A stretch of DNA of 64,000 nucleotides, from contig NZ_FZNO01000011.1 of the NCBI RefSeq assembly GCF_900188025.1, positions 102,535 to 166,534 of the forward strand, read 5' to 3'. The notes below the pieces were generated by a model. That model was not told the origin of the DNA and searched no databases. It saw only the letters and a program-made list of their open reading frames with translations. This DNA comes from Blastococcus mobilis. Its GTDB lineage: Bacteria > Actinomycetota > Actinomycetes > Mycobacteriales > Geodermatophilaceae. The translations under genes were made by a program, and so were the position numbers. Positions 1 through 8,952 of the stretch are shown here, piece after piece; positions within the stretch are counted from its first letter, which is position 1, and each line of letters starts with the position of its first letter.

Positions 1-620
1 GCGCGGTGGACACGCTCGTCGCGATCCACCGGGTCCCGGTCGAGTCGCTGTCCGGCTGGGAGGCGCCCCGGTCCATCGACACGGAGCTCGCCTTCTGGGA
101 CGACGTGCTGCGGTCCGCCGACGACGCCGACTGGCTCGCGGCAGGCCGGGACCTGCGGGCGCACCTGGCCGACGCCGCACCGGCCGGCCCGCGGACGGGC
201 CTGTTCCACGGGGACTACCAGACCAACAACGTCCTCTTCGACGAGCGCGCGCAGGTGGCCGCGGTGGTCGACTGGGAGATCGCGGGCCTCGGACCCCAGT
301 GGCTCGACCTCGGGTGGCTGATGATGATGTGCGACCCGGCGTGCTGGCACCCGAGCTACCGGGGACGGATGCGCGTCGTGGCGCGGCCGCGGGACCTGCT
401 GCGCCGGTACGAGGCCACGTCCGGCGCTCGGGTGGACCAGCCCCGCTGGTACCAGGCGCTCGCGTGCTACCGCTTCGGCGCGATCGCCGCCTTCAACTAC
501 CGCCTGCACCGGACGGGCCGGCGGGTCGACGAGTTGTACGCCGCCATGGCGCCCTCGGTCGGCGCCCTGTTCGAGCGGGGCGTGCACCTGCTGCGCGAGC
601 CCGACGGCCAGGTGGACTGA
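1..620 (+). CDS. APH/ACAD10-like phosphotransferase, C-terminal part (5' end outside window)
   Basis: The open frame runs in from the left edge, so only about the last 205 residues are seen. It carries the aminoglycoside-phosphotransferase-fold catalytic loop HGDYQTNNVLF (about 65 residues in) and the metal-binding VVDWEIAGLG that follows. In actinobacterial fatty-acid and steroid clusters such proteins are usually the ACAD10/11-like kinases of hydroxyacyl-CoA metabolism rather than resistance enzymes. That fits the neighbours here, F420-type oxidoreductase and MaoC genes on the same strand. The substrate cannot be told from sequence. The N-terminal lobe with the ATP-binding lysine is missing only because of the window edge. 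Confidence 0.8.
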   Translation, partial: AVDTLVAIHRVPVESLSGWEAPRSIDTELAFWDDVLRSADDADWLAAGRDLRAHLADAAPAGPRTGLFHGDYQTNNVLFDERAQVAAVVDWEIAGLGPQWLDLGWLMMMCDPACWHPSYRGRMRVVARPRDLLRRYEATSGARVDQPRWYQALACYRFGAIAAFNYRLHRTGRRVDELYAAMAPSVGALFERGVHLLREPDGQVD

Positions 621-715
621 CCGGTGAGCCGCCGGTCGGACGTCCCCCGTCGACGGGGGCCAATCCTTCGGATCCGGAGCCCGCGGGCCCCGGTCCCTCA
701 CGCCTCGGAGGGCAG

Positions 716-1696
716 ATGAAGGTCGACCTCAATCTCGTCACGGCGACGCTGGCCGAGATGCCGGAGCGCGTCGAGCAGGCGCGGTCGGCCGGCTACGACG
801 GGCTCTTCGTCGCCGAGACGCGCCAGGATCCGTTCCCCGCCCTGGCCGTCGCGGGCAGCCGGGCGGACGACATCGATCTGGGCAGCTCGATCGCGCTCGC
901 GTTCACGCGCAGCCCGATGACGACGGCGGTCACCGCGTGGGAGCTCCAGCGCGCCAACGGACGGTTCATCCTGGGATTGGGCAGTCAGGTCCGCAAGCAC
1001 GTCGAGCGCCGCTTCTCGTGCGCCTACGACCCCCCGCTGCCTCGGCTCCGCGAGTACGTCGCCGCGGTGCGCCACATCTGGGAGGCCTTCCAGGGCGCGC
1101 ACCCGCTGGACTTCCACGGCGAGTTCTACGAGCTGGACTTCCTGCCCGAGGCCGTCAACCCGGGGCCGATCGAGCACCCGCAGCCCAAGATCTACCTGGC
1201 CTCCCTCGGGCCGGGCATGTACCGGACGGCGGGGGCCGTGGCCGACGGCGCGTTCGTGCATCCCCTGCACACGGTGAACTACCTCAAGGACGTGGCCGAA
1301 CCCGCGGTCGCCGAGGGGCTGGCGACGCAGGGCAGGGAGCGGGACGACTTCGCGCTGTCGGTCACCGTCTTCACGGTGGTGGGGTCCGGCGAACCGGCTG
1401 ATCGCATGCGTGAGACGGTGCGCGGCCAACTGGCCTTCTACAGCTCGACACCCACGTACCGGCGCGTGCTGGAGCACGCGGGTTGGGAGAGGGTCGGGGA
1501 GCGGCTCCAGGGCCTGGTCAAGGCCGGTCGGCATGCCGAGATGCCGGCCGAGGTGCCCGACGACATGCTGGACGACTTCTGCATCGTCGCCGGGACGTGG
1601 CCGGAGGCGGCAGAGATCGCCCGCGCCCGGTACGCGGGTGTCGCGGATCGCATCTCGTTCTACAACCCTCCGGCGCCGGGGAAGGCCCTCACGTGA
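716..1696 (+). CDS. LLM-class F420-dependent oxidoreductase (TIGR03617-like)
   Basis: A 326-residue TIM-barrel flavin/F420-dependent oxidoreductase of the luciferase-like monooxygenase class. The start MKVDLNLVTATLAEMPERVE and the segment RFILGLGSQVRKHVERRF match the actinobacterial subfamily typed by MSMEG_2256. The ATG at 716 is chosen because GGAGGG lies 5 bases upstream and the family begins here; the frame is open further upstream but the extra protein is low-complexity Pro/Arg translation of the previous gene. The stop overlaps the GTG of the next gene (GTGA), indicating translational coupling to a MaoC-type hydratase. Likely role is hydride transfer on a cyclic or acyl substrate; the true substrate is unknown. 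Confidence 0.85.
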   Translation: MKVDLNLVTATLAEMPERVEQARSAGYDGLFVAETRQDPFPALAVAGSRADDIDLGSSIALAFTRSPMTTAVTAWELQRANGRFILGLGSQVRKHVERRFSCAYDPPLPRLREYVAAVRHIWEAFQGAHPLDFHGEFYELDFLPEAVNPGPIEHPQPKIYLASLGPGMYRTAGAVADGAFVHPLHTVNYLKDVAEPAVAEGLATQGRERDDFALSVTVFTVVGSGEPADRMRETVRGQLAFYSSTPTYRRVLEHAGWERVGERLQGLVKAGRHAEMPAEVPDDMLDDFCIVAGTWPEAAEIARARYAGVADRISFYNPPAPGKALT

Positions 1697-2177
1697 GCGG
1701 CGATCGGACTGCGGCCCCGGCCGGCCGCCCGCGGGACCTCTACGGGGAGGACCTCGAGGTGGGGGTCGATCTCCCGACGGGTGCGTACATCATGACCGCG
1801 GAGGAGATCGTCGAGTTCGCCAGCGCATGGGACCCGCAGTTCTTCCACGTCGACGCGGACGCCGCGGCAGACGGCTACTTCGGCGAGCTCATCGCGAGCG
1901 GGGTCCACACGCTGGCCGTCTTCCAGCGGCTCGCCGTCGATGCGCACTTCGCGCGCTGGAACATCATCGCGGGCCGGCGCATCCACGACCTGCGCTTTCT
2001 CGTGCCCTCCGCGCCGGAGACCGGCTGACCGGCCGTCTCGTCGTCGACTCCATCGAGCGGGACGGCCGCGGACGGGCCGCCCTGCAGATCCGCGGCGAGC
2101 TGACCAACCAGCACGGTCAGGCGGTGATGGGGCTGACCATGGACTCGCTCATCCTCACGAGGCCCGGGACGTCCTAG
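1693..2177 (+). pseudogene. MaoC-like (R)-hydratase, interrupted by a one-base frameshift
   Basis: The GTG at 1693 overlaps the previous stop. The first frame gives a MaoC/hot-dog hydratase with DLEVGVDLPTGAYIMTAEEI and the helix region FASAWDPQFFHVD (usual catalytic D-x4-H neighbourhood), up to LRFLVPS at about 2010, then runs to a TGA at 2026-2028. The rest of the domain, DRLTGRLVVDSIERDGRGRA onward to LILTRPGTS, continues in the next frame to 2177. Adding one C in the run near 2008-2014 restores LVPSRAGDRL, very close to the family consensus. So the gene is either broken by a one-base deletion or carries a sequencing error. Total length about 161 residues is normal for the family. Confidence 0.75.
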
Positions 2178-2243
2178 CCGGAGCCGGGCCACCGCCTCCG
2201 CCGAACGCGGCCCGCCGGGCTCTCGCGCACCCCAGGCAAAAAC

Positions 2244-2257
2244 TGATACACATGTCA
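2244..2257. promoter_or_regulatory. Operator site 1 (TGATACACATGTCA)
   Basis: Imperfect palindrome, one of five copies of TGAYRC-N3-YGTCA in this island. It lies about 40 bases upstream of the metallo-hydrolase start at 2299, in the only gap before that gene. The preceding A-rich bases (CAAAAAC) are also shared with sites 3 and 5. Probably the binding site of a TetR-type repressor (inference). Confidence 0.6.
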
Positions 2258-2298
2258 GCATGACTCCGGTGGTGGCCTCGGGCCTCGGTGCGTGACCC

Positions 2299-3330
2299 GT
2301 GACGGGACGCACCGGCAGGGACGGATGGGCGGACGAGGGCGTCTTCGAGGTGGCCTCCGGGGTGCACCGGATCCCGCTTCCGCTGCCCAGTGACGGACTG
2401 CGCGCGGTCAACGTCTACGTCGTCGCGGGGGACGACGGGCCCGTGCTGATCGACTCGGGCTGGGCGATCGCCGCCGCCCGCGAGCAACTCGGGAACGGCC
2501 TGCGCGAGCTCGGCTACGAGCTGCCGGACGTCCGCCGGTTCCTGGTCACCCACGCCCACCGCGACCACTACGAGCAGGCGGTGCACCTCCGCCGGGAGTT
2601 CGGCGCGTCGGTCAGCCTGGGTGCCGGTGAGCAGCCGTCGCTGGAGCTGCTCCAGCGCGCGGACGGCCACCCCTTCGACCCGCAGCTGCGGCTGCTCACC
2701 GCCCTGGGCGCCGCATCGCTCGCCGAGACCATCGCCGCCCAGGTGGTCGACGTGGGGGCCGACCCCGAGGACTGGCAGTCGCCGGACACCTGGCTCCAGG
2801 ACGGCGACATCGCGATCGCAGGGGACCGCGCGCTGACGGTCGTCCCGACGCCCGGCCACACCACGGGTCACGTCGTCTTCCACGACCGGGCGGACGCGCT
2901 GCTGTTCACCGGTGACCACGTCCTCCCCACCATCACCCCGTCGGTGGGCTTCGAACCGGTGCTGTCCCCGACCGCGCTGAGCGACTTCCTGGGGTCCCTG
3001 GCCCGGGTCCGTCAGTTGCCGGACGCCCTCCTGCTCCCGGCGCACGGGCCGGTGTCGCCGAGCGTCCACGCGCGGGTCGACGAGCTGCTCGAGCACCACG
3101 ACGTCCGGCTGGCGCAGACGCTCGGGTACGTCGGGGCCGGTGCCGACACCGGCCTCGACGTCGCGAGCTCCCTCCGGTGGACCCGTCACGAGCGCCGGCT
3201 GGACGAGCTGAACCCGTTCAACCAGCTGCTCGCCCTGGCGGAGACCGCTGCCCACCTCGACCTGCTCGTCGCACAGGGCCGCGTGACCTGCGCGATCGAG
3301 GACGGCGTCCGCCACTACCAGGCGGCGTGA
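2299..3330 (+). CDS. MBL-fold metallo-hydrolase
   Basis: A 343-residue metallo-beta-lactamase-fold hydrolase of the glyoxalase II / acyl-thioesterase-like branch. It shows THAHRDHYEQ (HxHxDH metal ligands, about residue 85), PTPGHTTGH (about 195), FTGDH (about 213) and LLPAHGP (about 250), so both zinc/iron sites look complete. The C-terminal third (about 260-343) is the extra helical domain seen in LACTB2-like members. The GTG at 2299 is used because it opens the conserved domain; the ribosome site is weak. It starts an operon with the SDR at 3403, controlled by operator site 1. A thioester or lactone-type substrate within the CoA pathway is plausible but unproven. Confidence 0.85.
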   Translation: MTGRTGRDGWADEGVFEVASGVHRIPLPLPSDGLRAVNVYVVAGDDGPVLIDSGWAIAAAREQLGNGLRELGYELPDVRRFLVTHAHRDHYEQAVHLRREFGASVSLGAGEQPSLELLQRADGHPFDPQLRLLTALGAASLAETIAAQVVDVGADPEDWQSPDTWLQDGDIAIAGDRALTVVPTPGHTTGHVVFHDRADALLFTGDHVLPTITPSVGFEPVLSPTALSDFLGSLARVRQLPDALLLPAHGPVSPSVHARVDELLEHHDVRLAQTLGYVGAGADTGLDVASSLRWTRHERRLDELNPFNQLLALAETAAHLDLLVAQGRVTCAIEDGVRHYQAA

Positions 3331-3402
3331 CGACTCCTCCTCGGTGGAGCACGGCCGCACCACACACGTCACCGCCCGGTGGCTTCTCGGAAGGGGCACC
3401 GC

Positions 3403-4191
3403 ATGTCGGATCTGTTGGACCTCAAGGGGCGGGTGGCCATGGTCACCGGCGCCGGTCAAGGCGTCGGCAGGCAGGTCGCGCTCGACCTCGCCGCCCACAA
3501 CGCCGGCGTCGTCGTCGTCAACGACTTCTTCCCTGATCGGGCGGCGGCCGTCGCCGAGGAGATCAGGGAGGCCGGGACCAAGGCCGTCCCGGTCGCGTTC
3601 GACGTGACCGACCACGACGCGGTGCAGGCGGGCATCGCCGCGGCGGCCGCGGAGGCCGGCTCCGTCGACATCCTGGTCAACAACGCCGGCAACGCCGGGC
3701 CCGAGCACTCGATCTCCGATGCCCGGCCGTTCTGGGAGACCGGACCCGAGGAATGGGCCCCGTGGATCGGCTCCAACTTCTTCGGTGTCCTCAACTGCGC
3801 CCGAGCGGTGGTCCCCGACATGGTGTCCCGGGGATACGGGCGGATCGTCACGGTCATCTCCGACGCGGGCCGCGTCGGCGAGCCGAATCTCGTCGTCTAC
3901 TCCGGCGCAAAGGCCGGTGCGGCCGGCTTCACGCGGGGGCTGGCCAAGGCCGTCGGGCGGCACGGGATCACGGCCAACGGCATCGCCCTCTCGGCGATGC
4001 GCACCCCAGCCAGCGAGCCGCTGCTCGGCGACCCGGAGATGGTGCGCAAGATGCTGCGCAACTACGTGGTCAAACGGCTCGGCGAGCCCTCGGACGCCTC
4101 CGCGATGGCGCTGTTCCTCGCCTCCGACGCGGCGTCGTGGATCACCGGTCAGACGTACCCGGTCAACGGTGGGTACGCCTTCGCGCAGTGA
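3403..4191 (+). CDS. SDR-family oxidoreductase
   Basis: A classical short-chain dehydrogenase/reductase of 262 residues. The NAD(P) glycine motif VTGAGQGVGR is near residue 15, NNAG near 92, and the catalytic YxxxK appears as YSGAKAG near 166. The ATG at 3403 has a GGAAGGGG ribosome site at a good distance; an in-frame upstream start is less likely. It follows the metallo-hydrolase by about 70 bases in the same direction and probably shares its promoter. It is expected to oxidise a secondary hydroxyl, often a 3-hydroxyacyl-CoA, but the substrate is not readable from sequence. Confidence 0.85.
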   Translation: MSDLLDLKGRVAMVTGAGQGVGRQVALDLAAHNAGVVVVNDFFPDRAAAVAEEIREAGTKAVPVAFDVTDHDAVQAGIAAAAAEAGSVDILVNNAGNAGPEHSISDARPFWETGPEEWAPWIGSNFFGVLNCARAVVPDMVSRGYGRIVTVISDAGRVGEPNLVVYSGAKAGAAGFTRGLAKAVGRHGITANGIALSAMRTPASEPLLGDPEMVRKMLRNYVVKRLGEPSDASAMALFLASDAASWITGQTYPVNGGYAFAQ

Positions 4192-4222
4192 GGGTCCCGG
4201 TCCTTCCTGTCGCCCGGGGGCG

Positions 4223-4894
4223 CTAGTCCGCCAGGGCTCCGGCAGGACCGGCCGGGACCCCGTTGGACAGGTACCCCACCGCGCGGCCCCACACGGTCAC
4301 GATGTTGTCGACCATGACGTCCTGCGGCCACGTGCGGCCCCTCAGGAACCGTGCGGTGCAGGCCTCGTCCACCATGCCGGCGAGGAGCTCGGCCACGATC
4401 TCCGGCTCCATGCCGTCCATCCGGGCGTGGGCCCCCGAGCTCTCGATCCCGCGCTGGATCTTGTGGACGAACTGCCGTCGGTAGTCGTCACGGAGCCGGG
4501 TGAAGCGCGGATTGGACGCCGACATCTGATCGAGCAGCAGCCACAGGTCCACGTTCTCGGCGAAGCCGGACACGTACCGGGCGACGGTGGCGTGGACGCT
4601 CTCGAGGGGGGTATCGCGCCGCCAGACGCTGCGCGACTGCTCCTTGAGATCGGCCCACATGTTCTCGAGCAGGGTCGAGTAGATGTCTTCCTTGTTGTCG
4701 AAGTAGAGGTAGAACGTGCCGTGCGCGCGGCCCGCGGCGCGAGCGATCTGGGCGACGGTCGCGCGCGCGTAGCCGTGCTCGCTGAGGACCGCCCGCGCGG
4801 CCGCCAGCAGCGCCCGCCTGGTCGCCTCCGTGCGTCGCTGCTGGCCCGTCGGCGGTGGCCGCTCCGTCAGGCTCGCGCCTGGCCGAGATGTCAT
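4223..4894 (-). CDS. TetR/AcrR-family transcriptional regulator
   Basis: 223 residues. The N-terminal helix-turn-helix is canonical: TEATRRALLAAARAVLSEHG, then ATVAQIARAAGRAHGTFYLYF near residues 20-65. The C-terminal ligand/dimer domain (EIVAELLAGMVDEACTARFL) resembles fatty-acid/acyl-CoA-responsive members. The start at 4894 is preferred over an upstream in-frame start because the domain begins soon after and GAGG lies upstream. It is divergent from the LLM gene at 4994 and convergent with the SDR. It is the only transcription factor in the island, so it is the best candidate to bind the five TGAYRC-N3-YGTCA sites (inference). No good copy of that site lies in its own promoter region. Confidence 0.88.
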   Translation of the reverse strand: MTSRPGASLTERPPPTGQQRRTEATRRALLAAARAVLSEHGYARATVAQIARAAGRAHGTFYLYFDNKEDIYSTLLENMWADLKEQSRSVWRRDTPLESVHATVARYVSGFAENVDLWLLLDQMSASNPRFTRLRDDYRRQFVHKIQRGIESSGAHARMDGMEPEIVAELLAGMVDEACTARFLRGRTWPQDVMVDNIVTVWGRAVGYLSNGVPAGPAGALAD

Positions 4895-4993
4895 CGCGTT
4901 CCCAATCCTCGTGAAACCTGAGCTGTTTCGCTCGCGGTCACGTCCCATCCCGGCGGGGCCGCCCCCACCCACCAACGATGACAGAGGTTACTG

Positions 4994-6022
4994 ATGTTGC
5001 AGAGTCCAGCGCGGGCCGGCATCACCCTCGGGGTGCAGAACGGCCTCCGGGTGGAGCACCTTCCCGAGGTCGCCAGGCAGGCGGAGGCCCTCGGGTACAC
5101 CGAGCTCTGGAGCGAGGAGGCCGGGGGCGGCGATGCGGTGACGGGCCTCGCCGCGGCCGCGGTGACCACGCGCTCGGTGGGCCTCGGCACCGGGATCATC
5201 CCCGTGTTCGGGCGGGCGCCGGCGGTCGTCGCCATGGAGGCGGCGAGCCTCCAACTGCTCTCCGGCGGGCGGTTCCGGCTCGGTCTCGGTGCGTCCACGC
5301 CCACGATCGCCACCTCCTGGCGCGGTGAGGCCTACGAGCGTCCGCTCGAGCGGCTCGTCGAGTACGTGGACGTCGTCCGGCGGCTGTTGGCGGGCGAGAA
5401 GGTGACCCACCACGGGCAAGTCCACCTCGACGGGTACCGACTGCAGCTGCCCGCCCCGCTGCCCCCGGTGCCACCGGTGTACCTGGCGGCGCTGGGGGAG
5501 CGGGCGCTCACCCTCGCCGGCCGGCATGCCGACGGCGTGATCCTCGGGAACATGACGCCGCGGGGCGTGGCCCAGAGCGTGGAGACGGTGCGCAACGCGG
5601 CCGCCGACAGCGGTCGGACACCGGAGGCCGTCGACATCATCGGCCGGGTCACCGTGCTCGTCGAGGAGGATCTCGACCTCGCCCGCGCGACGGTGGGCCG
5701 CATCGCCGGGTTCTACCTCAGCACCGACGTCTACCGCCGGTCGCTCACCCGGCAGGGGTTCGGCGCCGAGGTGGACCGCTTCGCGGCGACGTGGGACGGC
5801 GGCGAGCGGGCCGCGGCGGTGGAGCAGCTGAGCGACGAGATCCTCAACGCCTTCGCCGTGTTCGGGGACGAGCAGACGGTCACGCGCGGGATCGCCCGGT
5901 TCCGGGAGGCGGGGCTGCAGGCGCCCATCCTCTACCCGATCGTCCAGGGCGCGACGCCCGCCGACGGGGACGGTGCCGTGGAACGGCTGGTCGCGGTAGC
6001 CTCCCGGCTCCGTGCCTCGTGA
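4994..6022 (+). CDS. LLM-class flavin/F420-dependent oxidoreductase
   Basis: A 342-residue luciferase-like oxidoreductase, second of this class in the window and only distantly similar to the one at 716. Diagnostic segments are ARQAEALGYTELWSEE (about 28-43), VGLGTGIIPVFGR (about 61-73) and LLSGGRFRLGLGAS (about 87-100), which line the cofactor site in F420-dependent members. The ATG at 4994 follows an AGAGG ribosome site. It is transcribed away from the TetR gene and stands about 120 bases before the transporter operon, which has its own operator. The substrate is unknown; F420H2- or flavin-dependent ring or enoyl reduction would suit the pathway. Confidence 0.85.
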   Translation: MLQSPARAGITLGVQNGLRVEHLPEVARQAEALGYTELWSEEAGGGDAVTGLAAAAVTTRSVGLGTGIIPVFGRAPAVVAMEAASLQLLSGGRFRLGLGASTPTIATSWRGEAYERPLERLVEYVDVVRRLLAGEKVTHHGQVHLDGYRLQLPAPLPPVPPVYLAALGERALTLAGRHADGVILGNMTPRGVAQSVETVRNAAADSGRTPEAVDIIGRVTVLVEEDLDLARATVGRIAGFYLSTDVYRRSLTRQGFGAEVDRFAATWDGGERAAAVEQLSDEILNAFAVFGDEQTVTRGIARFREAGLQAPILYPIVQGATPADGDGAVERLVAVASRLRAS

Positions 6023-6074
6023 CGTGGCGAGGGTTACGAGATGGCCTCGTTTCGAGCCGACGGACCCAAACTCT

Positions 6075-6088
6075 TGACACGCATGTCA
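6075..6088. promoter_or_regulatory. Operator site 2 (TGACACGCATGTCA)
   Basis: The most symmetric copy: TGACA-N4-TGTCA is a perfect inverted repeat. Its left half also contains TTGACA (6074-6079), a consensus -35 hexamer, so a repressor bound here would occlude RNA polymerase. It lies about 50 bases upstream of the livG-type gene that opens the transporter operon. Confidence 0.65.
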
Positions 6089-6139
6089 GTTGTGCCAGAG
6101 CCTCCTGTGAGCCACCTCACCCGACAGGGGGATCGCTTC

Positions 6140-6955
6140 GTGCAGCCAGCCACCGCGAGCCAGCCGATCGCCGCCGACCGCCCACCGCCGCCCGCCCTGA
6201 GTGCCGAGGGGCTCTCGCTCTCCTTCGGCGGTGTGAAGGCCCTGCAGGACGTCACGATGGAGCTCCGGAAGAGCGAGCTGCTCGCCGTCATCGGGCCGAA
6301 CGGAGCGGGGAAGACCTCCCTGCTGAACTGCCTCACCGGGTTCTACCGGCCTCAGCAGGGCCGGGTCGTCCTCGACGGCGCGAAGGTGATCTCCGGCCTG
6401 CCGACGCACAAGATCGCGCGGCTGGGCGTGAGCCGGACGTTCCAGGGGACGCACCTGTTCACCGGCATGACGGTCCTGGACAACATCATGATCGGCCGCT
6501 ACGCCCACATGCGGACGAACCTGGCGCAGGCGTTCCTCTACGTGCCGTGGACGCGCCGCGAGGAGGTGCAGCACCGCGAGTTCGTCGAGGACATCATCGA
6601 CTTCCTCGAGATCACCACGGTGCGCAAGCGGGTTGTCGGTGAGCTGGGCTACGGCCTGCGGAAGCGGGTGGACCTCGCCCGGGCACTCGCGATGGAGCCC
6701 TCGGTCCTCCTGATGGACGAGCCGATGGCCGGCATGAACCTCGAGGAGAAGGAAGACCTCGCCCGGTTCATCCTCGACGTCCGCGAGGCACGCGGCATCC
6801 CCATCGTCATCGTCGAGCACGACATGGCCGTGGTCATGGACATCGCCGACCGGATCGTCGTCCTCGACTTCGGCCGCAAGATCAGCGAGGGCACTCCTGC
6901 CGAGGTCAGCGGCGACCCGGTCGTCATCAAGGCCTACCTCGGGGAGGCGCATTGA
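6140..6955 (+). CDS. Branched-chain-type ABC transporter ATP-binding protein (LivG-like)
   Basis: A 271-residue ATPase subunit. Walker A is GPNGAGKTS (about residue 52), the LivG-typical insertion follows GVSRTFQGTHLFTGMTVLDN, the signature is GELGYGLRKRVDLARAL, Walker B is VLLMDEPMAGM and the switch histidine is in VIVEHDM. The GTG at 6140 follows AGGGGG at 9 bases and is downstream of operator site 2; an upstream in-frame start at 6041 would place the operator inside the gene and is rejected. It is the first gene of a tight operon with the acyl-CoA synthetase and the other Liv-type subunits. LivG pairs with the LivF-like protein at 12224 as the ATPase pair. Confidence 0.92.
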   Translation: MQPATASQPIAADRPPPPALSAEGLSLSFGGVKALQDVTMELRKSELLAVIGPNGAGKTSLLNCLTGFYRPQQGRVVLDGAKVISGLPTHKIARLGVSRTFQGTHLFTGMTVLDNIMIGRYAHMRTNLAQAFLYVPWTRREEVQHREFVEDIIDFLEITTVRKRVVGELGYGLRKRVDLARALAMEPSVLLMDEPMAGMNLEEKEDLARFILDVREARGIPIVIVEHDMAVVMDIADRIVVLDFGRKISEGTPAEVSGDPVVIKAYLGEAH

Positions 6956-8952
6956 ACGCGCACGGCTCGACCGCGACGGCCACCGCCGCCGAGACCGGGA
7001 CCGAGGCCGCGGTCCGCACCCTGCCGCAGATCCTGCTCGAGCAGGCGCGCCGCCGGCCGACGGAGGTCGCGCAGCGCGAGAAGGACTTCGGGCTGTGGCG
7101 TCCCTACACCTGGTCGGAGGTCGTGTCCCAGGTCCGGAATCTCGCCCTGGGCCTCCGGGAACTGGGGCTCCGGCGGGGCGAGACCGTCGGGATCATCGGC
7201 GAGAACGAGGTCGAGCACTTCTGGACCGAGTACGCGGTCCAGGCCCTCGGCGGCAAGGTCGTCTCGATGTACCCCGACCTCACGTCGGAGGAAGCCAAGT
7301 TCCTGCTCGAGGACTCCGAGGCCGTCGTCGTGGTCGCGGAGGACCAGGAGCAGGTGGACAAGATCCTCGAGATCCTCGACGAGCTGCCGGCGGTCCGCGC
7401 GGTCGTCTACTGGGACGACCGCGGCATGTGGGCCTACCGCGACGCGCGGCTGCGGACCCTCCAGCAGGTCCAGGCCGCGGGGGAGAAGGTGCACGAGGCG
7501 CAGCCCGAGCTCTTCGAGAGCATCGTCGGCGAGGGCGACCCCGGCGACGTCGCCGTCCTCAGCTACACGTCGGGCACCACCGGCCGCCCCAAGGGCGTCG
7601 TGACCACCCACCGGATGCTCCTGGACAACGCGTACCGGGTGCTCGACGCCATCCCGCTCAAGCCTGGGAGCGAGTACCTCAGCTACATCTCCCCGGCGTG
7701 GGCGACCGAGCAGATCTTCGGCGTCACGATGGGGCTGGTCGTTCCCTTCGTCCTCAACTTCCCCGAGGAGCCGGAGACCGTCCGGGAGAACATCCGCGAG
7801 CTGGCCGTTGACGCGCTCGTCTTCAGCCCTCGGCAGTGGGAGAGCCTCGCCGCCTCCGTGCAGGGGAAGATGGCCGAGGCCGGCCGGGTGCGCCGGGCGA
7901 TCTACGGATGGGGTCTGAAGGCCGGGCACACCTACAAGGTCGCCCGCCTCGAAGGCCGGCAGCCGGGTGTGTTGGCGCGGCTGAACCACGCGCTCGCCCA
8001 CCGGGTCGTGCTCCGTCCCGTCCTGGACCAGCTGGGCCTGATCAAGGCCCGCTTCGCCGTCTCCGGCGGCTCCTCCATGGCGCCGGACGTCTTCCGCTTC
8101 TTCCACGCCCTGGGCGTCCCCCTGCGCAACATCTACGGCACCAGCGAGATGGGGCTGTTCACCCTGCACCAGGGCGACACCTACAACGTGGAGACGGTCG
8201 GCCACTGGATGAAGACGCGGCCCGCCATCGGGCCGCCGCTGGAGTCGCGCATCAGCGAGGAGGGCGAGCTCCAGGTGCGCGGCGGCGCAGGCTTCTCCGG
8301 CTACTACAACCAGCCGGAGAAGAGCGCGGCGAAGTACACGCCGGACGGCTGGTTCCAGACCGGCGACGCGGTCACCGTCACCGACGACGGCGAACTGGTC
8401 TTCCTCGAGCGGCTGGAGGACATGCGCCGGCTGGCCACCGGCGTGCCGTTCCCGCCCCAGTTCATCGAGATCCGGCTCCGCTTCAGTCCCTACATCCGGG
8501 ACGTGATGGTGCTCGGTGACGAGACCCGCGACTTCGTGGCGGCGCTGGTCAACATCGACGGCGAGATGATCGGCAACTGGGCCGAGGAGCGGGGGATCGG
8601 CTACACGACCTTCCAGGACCTCTCCCAGAAGCCCCAGGTCCGGGAGCTGATCCGCCGCGAGATCGACCGGATCAGCGAACTGCTGCCCGAGGGCAGTCGA
8701 GTACGGCGCTTCATCAACCTGCCCAAGGAACTCGACGCCGACGAGGGCGAGCTGACCCGCACCCGCAAGCTCCGCCGCGACTTCCTGGAGGTCCGCTACA
8801 AGGACCTCATCGAAGGCATCTACGACGGGAGCTCCACCGTCGACGTCGAGATCCCCATCACCTACCAAGACGGGCGCAAGGGCGTGCTCCGCGCGAAGAC
8901 CGTCGCTACCGACGTCGACCAGCCCGTTCCGGGCGGAGAGGAGGTCCGGTGA
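6952..8952 (+). CDS. Long-chain-type acyl-CoA synthetase (AMP-forming)
   Basis: A 666-residue ANL-superfamily ligase. The phosphate loop SYTSGTTGRPKGVVTTH is near residue 203 and the A5 motif IYGTSEMG near 394; the region DGWFQTGDAV (about 463) carries the ribose-binding Asp. Its length and the N-terminal QREKDFGLWRPYTWSEV resemble FadD15-like very-long-chain synthetases. The start is TTG, overlapping the livG stop (ATTGA), and the stop overlaps livH (GTGA). A ligase nested between transporter subunits implies the imported acid is trapped as a CoA or adenylate at once. Substrate range cannot be read; a bulky or alicyclic acid is plausible. Confidence 0.88.
   Translation: MNAHGSTATATAAETGTEAAVRTLPQILLEQARRRPTEVAQREKDFGLWRPYTWSEVVSQVRNLALGLRELGLRRGETVGIIGENEVEHFWTEYAVQALGGKVVSMYPDLTSEEAKFLLEDSEAVVVVAEDQEQVDKILEILDELPAVRAVVYWDDRGMWAYRDARLRTLQQVQAAGEKVHEAQPELFESIVGEGDPGDVAVLSYTSGTTGRPKGVVTTHRMLLDNAYRVLDAIPLKPGSEYLSYISPAWATEQIFGVTMGLVVPFVLNFPEEPETVRENIRELAVDALVFSPRQWESLAASVQGKMAEAGRVRRAIYGWGLKAGHTYKVARLEGRQPGVLARLNHALAHRVVLRPVLDQLGLIKARFAVSGGSSMAPDVFRFFHALGVPLRNIYGTSEMGLFTLHQGDTYNVETVGHWMKTRPAIGPPLESRISEEGELQVRGGAGFSGYYNQPEKSAAKYTPDGWFQTGDAVTVTDDGELVFLERLEDMRRLATGVPFPPQFIEIRLRFSPYIRDVMVLGDETRDFVAALVNIDGEMIGNWAEERGIGYTTFQDLSQKPQVRELIRREIDRISELLPEGSRVRRFINLPKELDADEGELTRTRKLRRDFLEVRYKDLIEGIYDGSSTVDVEIPITYQDGRKGVLRAKTVATDVDQPVPGGEEVR

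Noticed and set aside
2155..3963. A 602-residue minus-strand frame
   Set aside because: Covers two well-supported plus-strand genes and has shadow composition.
4981..4998. A sixth operator copy (TGACAGAGGTTACTGA) before the LLM gene
   Set aside because: Only one half matches; AGAGG is the ribosome site of 4994.
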